NCBI RefSeq assembly: GCF_001663175.1
Contig: NZ_CP016033.1
Coordinates: forward strand, 682,001 to 746,000
Length of the DNA: 64,000 nt
Origin: Erythrobacter neustonensis
GTDB taxonomy: Bacteria; Pseudomonadota; Alphaproteobacteria; Sphingomonadales; Sphingomonadaceae
Direction of reading: 5' to 3'
The position numbers and the translations under genes are program-made. The notes beneath the pieces were generated by a model that ran no database searches, was not told where the DNA came from, and saw nothing but the letters and a program-made list of their open reading frames with translations. The stretch's first letter is position 1. The number at the start of each line of letters is the position of its first letter. This document shows, piece by piece, positions 1 to 8,818 of this stretch.

Positions 1-618
1 CAATGCCTCGTCGAAATCGTCACCGCCCAGCCGGTTGTCCCCCGCCGAGGCGCGAACCTCGACGATCCCGTCGAACATCTCGACGATCGAGACATCGAAG
101 GTGCCCCCGCCAAGGTCGAACACCAGAAACGGTTCGCGGTCGCCGCGATCGGCAAGCCCGAAGGCGAGTGCGGCGGCGGTGGGCTCGTTGATCAGCCGGC
201 GCACCTCGAGCCCGGCGATCTCGCCCGCACGGCGCGTGGCGCGGCGCTGGCGTTCGTTGAAATAGGCCGGGACCGTGATCACCGCCTCGGTCGGCCGGTC
301 GCCGGTCGCAGCCTCGACATCGTCGGCAAGGCTGCGCAGCACCATCGCCGAAAGGTCTTCGGGGCCAAGCGTCCGCCCCGCCAGTGTCACCGTGCTGGCC
401 GTGCCCATCATCCGTTTAAAGCTGGTGACGGTGTCGGCGGGATGGGTCGCCATCCGGTCGAGCGCGGCCTCCCCCACCCAGGTCTGCCCGCCCTTGTCGA
501 TGCTGACCGCGGACGGCGTCAGCTCCTTGCCGAGCGCATTGGGGACAAGTTGCGCGGCACCATCGCCCCACAGCGCAACCGCGCTGTTGGTGGTGCCAAG
601 ATCAATTCCGACAAGCAT
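1..618 (-). CDS. hscC: Hsp70-family chaperone, HscC-like (3' end cut off)
   Basis: This is the N-terminal 206 residues of an Hsp70 ATPase; the rest lies beyond the left edge. The protein opens with the phosphate-1 loop (MLVGIDLGTTNSAVALW). It carries the family's PAYFNERQRRATRRAGEIAGL and NEPTAAAL segments and the phosphate-2 loop VFDLGGGTFDVSI. The short N-terminus and the run DGAAQLVPNALGKELTPSAV resemble HscC (Hsc62) more than housekeeping DnaK. An in-frame ATG at 630 would add four residues. It lies 60 bp downstream of the phosphomannomutase stop on the same strand and may be cotranscribed. A substrate-binding domain cannot be checked here. Confidence 0.85.
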   Translation of the reverse strand, partial: MLVGIDLGTTNSAVALWGDGAAQLVPNALGKELTPSAVSIDKGGQTWVGEAALDRMATHPADTVTSFKRMMGTASTVTLAGRTLGPEDLSAMVLRSLADDVEAATGDRPTEAVITVPAYFNERQRRATRRAGEIAGLEVRRLINEPTAAALAFGLADRGDREPFLVFDLGGGTFDVSIVEMFDGIVEVRASAGDNRLGGDDFDEAL

Positions 619-677
619 GCGCGAAACCATAACGATGGCCGCGCATCAGGCAATTGGATTTGCCACCGCAAAACCGA

Positions 678-2108
678 TCAGTGCGCGGCGCTCTGTGTCC
701 GGTCCAACCCGGATGCCGCCAGTTGCGCGTCGATCTGCGCCAACAGGCGGTCGAGGCCTTCGCTCGTATCGCTTTCCGCGCGCGCGACCAGCACGTCCTG
801 CGTGTTCGATGCGCGCAGCAGCCACCAGCCGTCGGCCGTGTCGACGCGCACGCCATCGGTGGTGTCGACGCTCGTCACCTCCGCACCGGGCGCGGTGGTG
901 AGGCGCTGCGTGATCTCTTCCATCGCGGCAAACTTGCGCGCCTCGTCGACCTGGAACCGCAGTTCCGGGGTGTTGAGCATCGGCGGGATGCTTCCGCGCA
1001 GTTCGGTCACCGAACGGCCCAGTCGGGCGGTAGCGGCCAACAACCGTATTCCTGCGTAGAGCGCGTCGTCAAACCCGTAATACTCATCAGCGAAAAACAC
1101 ATGCCCGCTCATTTCCCCCGCGAGCGGCGCACCAGTTTCCTTCATTTTGGACTTGATGAGCGAATGGCCAGTCTTCCACATCAGCGGCTCCCCGCCCAGC
1201 TCCGCCACCCGGTTGAACAGCGCGCGGCTGGCCTTCACGTCGGCGATGATCGTAACGCTCTCTTGGTCTTTGGGGCGCGATTTGATCAGATCCTCGGCGT
1301 AGATCATCAAAAGCTGATCGCCCCAGATCACCCGGCCCGTGCCGTCGATTGCTCCGATCCGGTCGCCATCGCCGTCAAAGGCCACTCCGAAATCAAGGTT
1401 CTTGCTTGCGACTAAAGCCCGCAGATCGGCCAGATTGGCTTCGACGGTGGGATCAGGATGGTGGTTTGGGAAATGTCCATCAACGTCAGTAAACAGCAGA
1501 TGGTGTTCCCCCGGCAGCCGGGCAGCCAGAGCTTCGAGCGCGGGGCCGGCGGCACCGTTGCCGGCATCCCAGCCGACGCGCAGAGTTTCGAGTTTGGCCG
1601 GTTCGATACCGGCGAGGCCTTCGAGCAGGCGCTCGATATACTTGCCAAGGATGTCGAGCGTGGCCACGCTGCCAATCCCGCTGGTGAACGCCCCGTCTGC
1701 TGCCAGTTTCCCGAGCTTCTGGATATCGCCGCCGAAGAACGGGCGGCCCCGAAATACCATCTTGAAGCCATTGTAATTGGGGGGATTGTGGCTGCCAGTT
1801 ATCTGAATGCCGCCATCAATCTGTTCATCTGACGCTTCGGCATAATAGAGCATCGGCGTCGGGCCGAGCCCGATCCGCACGACATCGCAGCCGCTGGCAT
1901 TGATCCCTTCGACCAGCGCGTGTTCGAGCATCGGCGAACTGATCCGCCCGTCATACCCCACCGCCACGGTCCGACCCCCGTCCTCGCGCAGCAGCGTGCC
2001 GAACGCCCAGCCGATCGCGCGCGCATCATCCGCGCCCAGCGTCTCACCGATGACTCCGCGAATGTCGTATTCGCGCAGGATCGTGGGGTGGAACCGGTGT
2101 TGCATCAT
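678..2108 (-). CDS. Phosphomannomutase/phosphoglucomutase
   Basis: A 476-residue alpha-D-phosphohexomutase, full length for the PMM/PGM (AlgC/PgmG) family. It interconverts hexose 6-phosphate and hexose 1-phosphate for GDP-mannose or UDP-glucose dependent exopolysaccharide and LPS synthesis. The phosphoserine loop is [12 protein letters not shown] with Ser106. The Mg-binding loop DGDGDRIG has Asp at 245, 247 and 249. The sugar-specificity loop GEMSGH is at 331-336. The N-terminus has two consecutive Met codons (2108 and 2105). It follows the J-domain gene by 48 bp on the same strand. The motifs do not separate mannose from glucose preference; these enzymes are commonly bifunctional. Confidence 0.95.
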   Translation of the reverse strand: MMQHRFHPTILREYDIRGVIGETLGADDARAIGWAFGTLLREDGGRTVAVGYDGRISSPMLEHALVEGINASGCDVVRIGLGPTPMLYYAEASDEQIDGGIQITGSHNPPNYNGFKMVFRGRPFFGGDIQKLGKLAADGAFTSGIGSVATLDILGKYIERLLEGLAGIEPAKLETLRVGWDAGNGAAGPALEALAARLPGEHHLLFTDVDGHFPNHHPDPTVEANLADLRALVASKNLDFGVAFDGDGDRIGAIDGTGRVIWGDQLLMIYAEDLIKSRPKDQESVTIIADVKASRALFNRVAELGGEPLMWKTGHSLIKSKMKETGAPLAGEMSGHVFFADEYYGFDDALYAGIRLLAATARLGRSVTELRGSIPPMLNTPELRFQVDEARKFAAMEEITQRLTTAPGAEVTSVDTTDGVRVDTADGWWLLRASNTQDVLVARAESDTSEGLDRLLAQIDAQLAASGLDRTQSAAH

Positions 2109-2156
2109 CGAAACACTCTCCTTGCTGCGCGCTCGCGGTTCGTCCGGCAGTTCGCG

Positions 2157-2459
2157 TCAGCGCGGCGCGATGTCCTGCGGGTCGGGCAATTCGCCGAGCA
2201 GCAGATCACGCGCCGCATTGGCTTCCTGCATCGCGGCGTTGCTGCCGCCGCGGTCGGGATGCACCTGCGCCGTCAGCCGGCGGTGGGCAGCGATAATCTC
2301 GTCACGGTCCGCGCCCGCATCCACGCCTAGCACCCGGCGTGCGCGTGCGGCTGCCTGACCGCGCGCGGAACCCGGCGCCAGAAATTCCCACGGCCATTTG
2401 CCGAAAGCCCAGCGGCACACCACGCTGATCGCCGCCGCGACATACAGCAGCTTGACCAT
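2157..2459 (-). CDS. Small membrane-anchored J-domain protein
   Basis: A 100-residue protein with a hydrophobic N-terminal segment (residues 3-28) and a compact J-domain containing the HPD tripeptide at 67-69, followed by a short acidic tail. J-domains stimulate Hsp70 ATPase activity. The lack of the G/F and zinc regions of DnaJ and the membrane anchor put it in the DjlA/DjlC/TIM14-like class. Its ATG shares one base with the upstream mipZ stop (TGATG), so translational coupling is likely. An HscC-like Hsp70 lies two genes downstream on the same strand and is a possible partner, which is inference. Confidence 0.85.
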   Translation of the reverse strand: MVKLLYVAAAISVVCRWAFGKWPWEFLAPGSARGQAAARARRVLGVDAGADRDEIIAAHRRLTAQVHPDRGGSNAAMQEANAARDLLLGELPDPQDIAPR

Positions 2460-3313
2460 CAGGCGACTTCCAGCTGCGCATCGGCGCGGTCGAATTCGGG
2501 CAGGTTGAGCGCCTTGACCAGCGCGCGCAATTCTTGCCGCGCGACAAGGTGGCTGGTGCCCAGTTCGCCCAGATGCCCCTTGTCGAGCAGAGTCAGGCCC
2601 GAGGGGAACAGCTCACGGTAGATCACGCGTTCGGACAAGCCTTGCGTCACGCGGAAACCGACGCGCTTCGACATCTCATTGAGCGCCTTGTGCAAACGCG
2701 CCTGGTTTTTCGCTTCGACGTGGCCGGTGCGGTTGCGCACCACGATCCAGTCCATTTCGGGGCGCTGCTGCTCGATCGTCATGCGGCTGCGCTTCATCCG
2801 CGCCTCCCAGATCAGTTCGGCAAAGAACGACAGCTTGCGCACCTTGAAGGTTTCCGCATCGACCTGACCGATCAGATCGAAATCGACGAAGCTGTCGTTC
2901 ATCGGCGTCACCAGCGTATCGGCCTGTTCGACCGCCGCACGCGCAAAGGGATCGTCGCGCCCAGGATTGTCGATGATCAGGAAATCGCAGGTCGCCTCGA
3001 TCCTGCGGATCATCGCCACCAGATCGCCGGTGGTATCGCCGCGAAACACCTCGCATTCGGGGGTCGGCAACGTCAGACCCCGCTTTTCCAGCGTGGCCAG
3101 CCGGTTTTCGACATAGCGGTGCACCGTGCGCTGGCGCGGATCGAGATCGATCGAAGCCACGCGCGCGCCCAGATAGGATAGCGCCACCGCAACGTGCACT
3201 GCGGTCGTCGACTTGCCGGTGCCGCCCTTTTCGTTGGCGAACACGATCCGGTGCGCCTGACCCTCTCGGACAGTGCGGATGCTGGCGGGTTCATCGAAGG
3301 CGGCGGCAGGCAT
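2459..3313 (-). CDS. mipZ: MipZ-like ParA-family ATPase (division-site positioning)
   Basis: A 284-residue deviant-Walker ATPase. The P-loop NEKGGTGKST is at 27-36, followed by the MipZ-typical DLDPRQRTVHRYVENR and the hydrophobic Walker B strand FLIIDNPG. The C-terminal block around YRELFPSGLTLLD is characteristic of MipZ proteins. In Caulobacter, MipZ binds ParB at the chromosome poles and inhibits FtsZ so that division occurs at midcell. Start chosen at ATG 3313, where similarity begins; the open frame continues upstream with non-homologous sequence. It is divergent from panC and coupled to the J-domain gene downstream. A parS site, the ParB target, is present at 52530. Confidence 0.9.
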   Translation of the reverse strand: MPAAAFDEPASIRTVREGQAHRIVFANEKGGTGKSTTAVHVAVALSYLGARVASIDLDPRQRTVHRYVENRLATLEKRGLTLPTPECEVFRGDTTGDLVAMIRRIEATCDFLIIDNPGRDDPFARAAVEQADTLVTPMNDSFVDFDLIGQVDAETFKVRKLSFFAELIWEARMKRSRMTIEQQRPEMDWIVVRNRTGHVEAKNQARLHKALNEMSKRVGFRVTQGLSERVIYRELFPSGLTLLDKGHLGELGTSHLVARQELRALVKALNLPEFDRADAQLEVA

Positions 3314-3431
3314 GACAAGGTCTCTCGGGGCCGGTCGGGCGCAACCCGGGCAAGGGGCAGCGCGGACGGCTTGAAATGGGACAGCAAGCACCGCTAGGGC
3401 GCTGCCTTCATGTATCCTTGGAGGACGAGCG

Positions 3432-4292
3432 GTGCAAACGGTCAAGACGCTGCATATGTTGAGAACCGCTTTGGCACAGCTGCGGGCGGCGCCGGGCACG
3501 CGGATCGCGCTGGTGCCGACGATGGGCGCACTGCACGAAGGCCACCTCACGCTGGTGCGCCGCGCGCGGGCCGAGGCGGATCACGTGGTCGTCTCGATCT
3601 TCGTGAACCCCAAGCAGTTCGGGCCGAACGAGGATCTCGACGCCTATCCCCGCCAGCTTGCGGCCGATGCCGCGATGCTGGAGGGCGAAGGCGTGGGCCT
3701 GCTCTGGGCGCCTGACGCGGCAGCGATGTATCCTGCGGGCTTTGCCACCAATATCTCTGTTTCCGGGGTGAGCGACGGGCTGTGCGGCGCAGCGCGTCCC
3801 GGCCATTTCGACGGTGTCGCGACGGTGGTGTGCAAGCTGTTCAACCAGGTGCAGCCCGACATGGCGTTCTTCGGCGAAAAGGATTTTCAGCAGCTCGCAG
3901 TGATCCGCACGATGGCCCGCGATCTCGATCTTGCCGCGCCGCATGCCGACCGGATCATCGGCGTACCCACCGTGCGCGAGACCGATGGCTTGGCGATGAG
4001 CAGCCGCAACCGCTATCTCTCGCCCGAACACCGCGCCGCTGCCGCCGCCTTGCCGCGCGCGATGCAGGCGGCGAGCGCGGCGTTGGCCGCCGGCGCGGGG
4101 GTCGACGAGACGCTTGCGCAATTGCAGGCGGCGCTGCTGGCGGCGGGCTTTTCAAGCGTCGATTACGCGGTGCTGGCCGATGCCGCTTCGCTCGCGCCGC
4201 TGGACACGCTCACCGACGCGCCTGCGCGCCTGCTGGTCGCCGCCCGGATCGGCGGCACGCGCCTGATCGACAACATGGCCGTGCCGCACTGA
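3432..4292 (+). CDS. panC: Pantothenate synthetase
   Basis: A 286-residue ATP-dependent ligase that joins pantoate and beta-alanine, the last step of pantothenate (vitamin B5) synthesis. It is cytosolic. The nucleotidyltransferase HxGH motif is present as HEGH at residues 35-38, the GEKD pantoate/ATP contact at 148-151, and the KMSKS-equivalent MSSRN at 189-193. The start codon is GTG at 3432, supported by a GGAGGA Shine-Dalgarno at 3420-3425. Length is normal for PanC. No panB or panD is adjacent. It is followed 71 bp later by tRNA-Gly. Confidence 0.96.
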   Translation: MQTVKTLHMLRTALAQLRAAPGTRIALVPTMGALHEGHLTLVRRARAEADHVVVSIFVNPKQFGPNEDLDAYPRQLAADAAMLEGEGVGLLWAPDAAAMYPAGFATNISVSGVSDGLCGAARPGHFDGVATVVCKLFNQVQPDMAFFGEKDFQQLAVIRTMARDLDLAAPHADRIIGVPTVRETDGLAMSSRNRYLSPEHRAAAAALPRAMQAASAALAAGAGVDETLAQLQAALLAAGFSSVDYAVLADAASLAPLDTLTDAPARLLVAARIGGTRLIDNMAVPH

Positions 4293-4363
4293 TTGCACGC
4301 ACAATCGCGCCAGCATGTTGACGCGCCCGCCCCAACGGTGGCATGGGCGCTGGCATCGCGTGA

Positions 4364-4437
<74 letters not shown>

Positions 4438-4486
4438 GCCCTCCCTTCCCAAAGAGCCCCAGAAAGTCTATAAAACCCTTGGAAAT

Positions 4487-4507
4487 CCGAGGGATTTAGA
4501 CCCTCGG
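4487..4507. repeat. Hairpin-forming inverted repeat between tRNA and integrase
   Basis: A 7-bp perfect stem, CCGAGGG/CCCTCGG, with a 7-base loop lies 50 bp after the tRNA. It could terminate tRNA read-through or be an integrase arm-site feature. No U-tract follows it. Confidence 0.4.
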
Positions 4508-4594
4508 TCGTCCGAGAATGTCCCTATTCTTCCCGCTGCATCCGGGGCCCTTGGGGGCCACATCGCGGGGCCAAGGCATTTCGGGCATTTGGAC

Positions 4595-4614
4595 TGGCCC
4601 CCACGTGGGGGCCA
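4595..4614. promoter_or_regulatory. 20-bp perfect palindrome upstream of the integrase
   Basis: TGGCCCCCACGTGGGGGCCA reads the same on both strands and ends 24 bp before the integrase ATG. A looser repeat of the same GGGGCC/GGCCCC elements lies just upstream (about 4547-4575). The position suggests an operator controlling integrase expression. This is inference from symmetry and placement only. Confidence 0.5.
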
Positions 4615-4638
4615 CGAGCTGGGAAAGGACCGAGGGCC

Positions 4639-5868
4639 ATGCCGCTGACAGATGTTGCGATCCGGAACGCCAAGCCGCGAGCGAAGCCCTACAAGGTGGG
4701 CGACACTCTGGGCTTGTTCCTCTTGGTGCAGCCGTCAGGCGGAAAGCTGTGGCGGGTCAAATATCGCATCGACGGCAAGGAGAAGAAGCTGGCGATCGGC
4801 ATCTACCCTCAGGTCGGCCTCGCGGAGGCGCGGCGCAGGCGTGATGCCGCCCGCGAGTTGGTCGCTGCTGGCAAGGATCCTGGCCGTGAGAAGCAGCGCG
4901 AGAAGGTGCGGTCGCGCATCCAGGCTGAAACTACCTTTGACGCCATCGCCGCCGAATTCTGCCAAAAGCGCAGGCGTGATGGTCAAAAGGCCTGGGCGGT
5001 GAGCACGGCCACGCGCAGCGAATATCTGCTGTCGCTGCTCAAGGGATCGATCGGCAAGCTACCCATCACGGATATTGAACCCGCTGACGTCTTGATTGCC
5101 GTCCGTAAGATCGAACGCAAAGGCCAACTGGAAAGCGCCCGCCGCACCCTTCAGCTGGCGGGTGCGGTGTTCCGCTATGCGGTCGCCACCGCCCGCCTCG
5201 CTTCAGACCCCACGCGTGACCTGCGTGGCGCGCTGACCGCGCCAACCGTCACCCACTACGGCGCGATCATCGACCCGGCGCGCGTGGGTGAGCTGATGCG
5301 CGCTATCGACGGCTATGAAGGCCAGCCGATCACCAAGCTGGCGATGCAACTGGCCCCACATGTCTTCGTCCGCCCAGGCGAGTTGCGCCACGCCGAATGG
5401 AACGAATTCGATTTCGAGGGAGCACTGTGGACCATCCCGGCGGGCAAGACGAAGATGCGCAAGGATCATCTTGTCCCGCTCTCGCGCCAGACGATTGCGA
5501 TCCTGAAAGACCTCCATGCCCTGACCGGTCCCGACGGGTACGTCTTCCCTTCGATCCGCTCCCGCAAGCGCCCAATGAGCGACAACACAATCAACGCAGG
5601 CCTGCGCCGCCTCGGCTACTCCACTGACGAAATGACCGCCCACGGCTTCCGCGCGATGGCCTCAACCCTCCTCAACGAAAGCGGCAAGTGGCACCCCGAC
5701 GCAATCGAGCGCGCGCTGGCTCACGGCGACAGCGACAGAGTCCGCGCTGCCTACCATCGCGGCGCACACTGGAAGGAGCGCGTAGCCATGGCGCAATGGT
5801 GGAGCGACCACCTAGACCAGCTGCGGAAGGGGGCCGAGATTGTGCCGATCAAGGCGGGAAAGCGGTGA
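4639..5868 (+). CDS. int: P4-type tyrosine-recombinase integrase
   Basis: A 409-residue site-specific recombinase. Residues about 3-85 form the DUF4102/P4-integrase N-terminal domain (LTDVAIRNAKPRAKPYKVGD). A SAM-like core-binding domain follows. The catalytic domain shows the first Arg in RPGELRHAEW, the H-x-x-R box in HGFRAMAS, the second His in ALAHGD and the nucleophilic Tyr in VRAAYHRG. It catalyses integration and excision at the tRNA-Gly attachment core and is oriented away from the tRNA. The start fits a GGAAAGGACCGAGGGCC leader just upstream of ATG 4639. All catalytic residues appear intact, so the island may still be mobile. Confidence 0.95.
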   Translation: MPLTDVAIRNAKPRAKPYKVGDTLGLFLLVQPSGGKLWRVKYRIDGKEKKLAIGIYPQVGLAEARRRRDAARELVAAGKDPGREKQREKVRSRIQAETTFDAIAAEFCQKRRRDGQKAWAVSTATRSEYLLSLLKGSIGKLPITDIEPADVLIAVRKIERKGQLESARRTLQLAGAVFRYAVATARLASDPTRDLRGALTAPTVTHYGAIIDPARVGELMRAIDGYEGQPITKLAMQLAPHVFVRPGELRHAEWNEFDFEGALWTIPAGKTKMRKDHLVPLSRQTIAILKDLHALTGPDGYVFPSIRSRKRPMSDNTINAGLRRLGYSTDEMTAHGFRAMASTLLNESGKWHPDAIERALAHGDSDRVRAAYHRGAHWKERVAMAQWWSDHLDQLRKGAEIVPIKAGKR

Positions 5869-6422
5869 CCGGAGATTAAAGCCGCAACTCGTTTACGGCC
5901 CGCATTAAATCGAAGAATTTCGATTTCTATTCAACTTGTTATGGCCAAGCGAGTTGCCTACAACTCGCCGCAAACCCGCATAACTCTCTGGCGGATCATT
6001 TGTGCACAAACCGTGTTTCCATCGAAATATCAGAAATATGCAACCCGAATTCGCGGGGTAGGGTGTGCTCACTGTTCCCCAGCTACGTGTGTCGGATTCC
6101 ACGGCTTTGACGATTCAGGCTTGGAGGTCTTGAACAATCCTCCAGAGCGGAGCCTTCGGCAGGCAGGCAAGGGCATCGAGTCAATGTCCAGGCGAGCCTC
6201 TTCCCTCATGGTTTGGTCTGGAACGCAGGGTCATGCTGAATGACTATTCCCGGGTGGCGAACCATATAATTGGCAAGGCGACCTGGGATCCTGCAATCGC
6301 TCGGCCTTTCGCACATAAAATCTGGCTGATCGGCACCCAATGGTCGGTCGCCAAATCTTGCGATTTGCGTGCCGGCGTCAATTCGGTAGGACAGCGTCGA
6401 TGCACTGGTCGAAAACTCTCCA
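5869..6422. other. Intergenic region inside the island, no gene seen
   Basis: These 554 bp between the integrase and the methyltransferase are AT-richer than the flanks. The only open frame of note (5941-6243, 100 codons) has Cys/His-rich low-complexity composition and no Shine-Dalgarno, and is not credible. The methyltransferase promoter presumably lies in its 3' part. A small RNA cannot be excluded. Confidence 0.5.
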
Positions 6423-8177
6423 ATGAATGCACCCCCAAACCCCTGCGCGGGTGGCGTCCAGCCACAGGGTCAGCAGCTAGGCGTCAGTCGCCCACTGCAG
6501 GAGCGCCGGATTCTAGGAGCTTACTATACGCCCGAGCGCCTTAGTCAGTTGCTAGCCGATTGGGCGATCCGGGACGTTTCAGACATTGTCCTTGAACCCA
6601 GTTTTGGCGGGTGCGGCTTCCTATCCACAGCCCACAATACGCTGACGCGTCTCGGCCATGCTGAACCGATCCGCCAGATCTTCGGCTGCGACATTGACCC
6701 GGTTGCATTCGAATATCTGGCAGGCGTGTTCGGCCACGATGCCGACATCAGCGGATTTATACAGCGCGACTTTCTCGATTGTCATGCAGTTCAGGAATGG
6801 CCCGAACGATTCTCGGTGGTTCTGGCCAATCCCCCCTACATTCCTCACCAGCGCATCGGTAAAGCGCGGGTGCGTGAACTCTGGCAAAGGCCGCAGGGGA
6901 TTTCCGGAGTTAAAGGACGCTCGAGCTTATGGGCGTATTTCCTGTCCCATGCCGTAAGCCTGTTAAAGCCCGGCGGTCGCATGGCGTGGGTCTTGCCCGG
7001 CGCCTTTCTTCAGGCAGACTATGCCGCGCCGATCCGCACGTACATCGGACAGCGGTTCGCTCGCGCTGCGGCTTTCGTCATACATGAGCGACTGTTTCTG
7101 GCCGAAGGTGCAGATGAAGAGACAGTTATTTTGTTGGCCGATGGCCATGGATTGCCCAGCCTCGGCGACGGCCTGGAGGTGGGCGAAGCAGGAACACTCG
7201 ATGAGCTAGCCACGTTAATTGAGCAATGGGGTGCGCATACTTGGGTCGGCCGGACTGGCACTATTGCGCCGGCCAAGCTTAGCTTTACCACCGACGCGGA
7301 GGCGATTTACGACACCTTGTCAGCGCGGCCCGACGCCTTCCTGCTCGGCCAGCTTGCGAAGGTCCAGATCGGCCTTGTTACGGGCGACAACAACTTCTTT
7401 GTGCTCAACGGTAAAGCCTGTGTGGCCGCTGGTCTCGCCAACGGCGATTGTACACGTGTGCTCTCCAAGTTTCGCGCGGCTACTGGCATCAGCTTGAGCG
7501 TGGCTGACCTCGATATCTATGACGCTCTCGGTGGCAAATCATTCCTAGTCCAATCTGACGGAGAGGCGACCAGTGATGCGGTCCGAGCCTATCTTGATCG
7601 CTATCCCGCTGCACGCCGTGAAAGCGTCAGCACATTCAAGAAGCGTCCGGTTTGGTCAATGATTAGCGACGGAAAAACGCCGCACGCCTTTTTCCCAGTC
7701 ATGCACCATCACGGGCCGCGGCTTGTCCTTAACAGTGGCAATTTACACTGTACGAACACGATTCACCGTGTGTTTTTCACGGACAAGCTCTCGACTTCGC
7801 GGCAGAAATTGGCGGCCCTGTCGATATTGACGACATACAGCCAAATCTCAGCAGAACTCTGTGGTCGGCGTTACGGATCAGGCGTCCTCAAGCACGAACC
7901 GCGCGATGCAGAACGCATTAGCTTGTTGATGCCGGCGGCTGTTGATCTGGATGACCTCGATCGCATCTATCTGCAGGTCGATGCGCGACTGCGTGATGGC
8001 GATGCAGAAGGCGCTCGTTCAATCGCCGATGAGGCGCTCTGGCGCTGGTCTGGCGTTGTGCTTACCGGCAGTCAGCGGGGAACGCTGAACAATGTACTGG
8101 ATGCCATGCGTGAGCGTCGTCGTCCGGACCGCCGGGTCAAACCCAGCTTCCGTTCCACATTCGCGCCAAAGCCGTAG
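6423..8177 (+). CDS. N6-adenine DNA methyltransferase, Eco57I/type IIG-like, without visible nuclease
   Basis: A 584-residue SAM-dependent DNA methyltransferase. Motif X (RRILGAYYTPERLSQLLADW) is at about 28-47, motif I (LEPSFGGCGFL) at 57-67, motif II (GCDIDP) at 88-93 and the catalytic motif IV (NPPY) at 136-139. The C-terminal half (about 250-560) should be the target-recognition region. The motif order is that of gamma-class adenine methyltransferases of the Eco57I type. The protein begins directly at the methyltransferase domain, so the PD-(D/E)xK domain usual in type IIG enzymes is absent. It is convergent with, and overlaps by 41 bp, the 224-aa gene of the neighbouring operon, suggesting the two units travel together. 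Role: likely self-marking for a restriction or defence system. Confidence 0.9.
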   Translation: MNAPPNPCAGGVQPQGQQLGVSRPLQERRILGAYYTPERLSQLLADWAIRDVSDIVLEPSFGGCGFLSTAHNTLTRLGHAEPIRQIFGCDIDPVAFEYLAGVFGHDADISGFIQRDFLDCHAVQEWPERFSVVLANPPYIPHQRIGKARVRELWQRPQGISGVKGRSSLWAYFLSHAVSLLKPGGRMAWVLPGAFLQADYAAPIRTYIGQRFARAAAFVIHERLFLAEGADEETVILLADGHGLPSLGDGLEVGEAGTLDELATLIEQWGAHTWVGRTGTIAPAKLSFTTDAEAIYDTLSARPDAFLLGQLAKVQIGLVTGDNNFFVLNGKACVAAGLANGDCTRVLSKFRAATGISLSVADLDIYDALGGKSFLVQSDGEATSDAVRAYLDRYPAARRESVSTFKKRPVWSMISDGKTPHAFFPVMHHHGPRLVLNSGNLHCTNTIHRVFFTDKLSTSRQKLAALSILTTYSQISAELCGRRYGSGVLKHEPRDAERISLLMPAAVDLDDLDRIYLQVDARLRDGDAEGARSIADEALWRWSGVVLTGSQRGTLNNVLDAMRERRRPDRRVKPSFRSTFAPKP

Positions 8178-8811
8178 ACTCGCTCACCGCGAGAGACTGC
8201 GTGAGCCGAGCGACATAGTCCGTAAAACACAGCTTCTGCAGGCGGCGTATTGCATCACACCATGCTGGATCATCGCGGACCGACCGCGCCCACTTCGCTG
8301 GAAAGAAATTTGCAGCCAAGACCTCACATAAAAGGCCAAGCTCCAAAGGTGGATGACACCAACGCGGCTCCGCGATCGGAAGTTCGCGGTCCCGGAATCC
8401 AGGCAAGTGGCCGCCCATCTGCAGATGAAATAATGGCCCTTGCTGGCCGATGTTGGCCCGATCAAGATGCCACCGGCAGACGGGTTCACCTGCGGCGTTT
8501 GTAATGGCGACAGCGACATCAAGCGTGACAAACGGAGGATGGCTGACAACATCTTGATCGATTACGATGCGCTCGGCCGAAAGGGCGATTGAGATTTCCG
8601 CTCCGTCCTTGTCCTGCACTCGCTCGAAGGTAATCGCACGTTCCCGCGCTATCCGCGTTGTCCAGCTCGTTTCTTTCTTGAGCTTCGCTAACCGAAACGA
8701 TTCGTCGCGCAGCGCCGCTGCTCCTTCGACGGTCAAAATGTCGGCAGCCTGCAGCTTCTCTCCGATCACACGGAGCGCATGCCCCGCTTCTTCCGCATTT
8801 AGGTAGGCCAT
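8137..8811 (-). CDS. Unknown 224-aa protein, last gene of the kinase-receiver operon
   Basis: I do not recognise this family. The protein is 224 residues, soluble, with an N-terminal helical region (about 1-60, Ala/Glu/Lys-rich), a middle beta-rich region (about 60-150, with DVAVAITN and WHLDRAN) and a C-terminal helical part with several Trp and Cys residues. No signal peptide, membrane segment or obvious nuclease, protease or nucleotidyltransferase motif is visible. It starts 7 bp after the receiver gene stop, so it is almost certainly cotranscribed and probably acts with it. Its 3' end overlaps the convergent methyltransferase gene by 41 bp. It is a candidate effector or adaptor of the system. 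Confidence 0.75.
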   Translation of the reverse strand: MAYLNAEEAGHALRVIGEKLQAADILTVEGAAALRDESFRLAKLKKETSWTTRIARERAITFERVQDKDGAEISIALSAERIVIDQDVVSHPPFVTLDVAVAITNAAGEPVCRWHLDRANIGQQGPLFHLQMGGHLPGFRDRELPIAEPRWCHPPLELGLLCEVLAANFFPAKWARSVRDDPAWCDAIRRLQKLCFTDYVARLTQSLAVSESTALARMWNGSWV

Positions 8812-8818
8812 TGCTGGT

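Noticed and set aside
5941..6243. 100-codon ORF inside the island gap
   Set aside because: No Shine-Dalgarno, no domain-like pattern and mixed composition; could be chance in AT-richer DNA.
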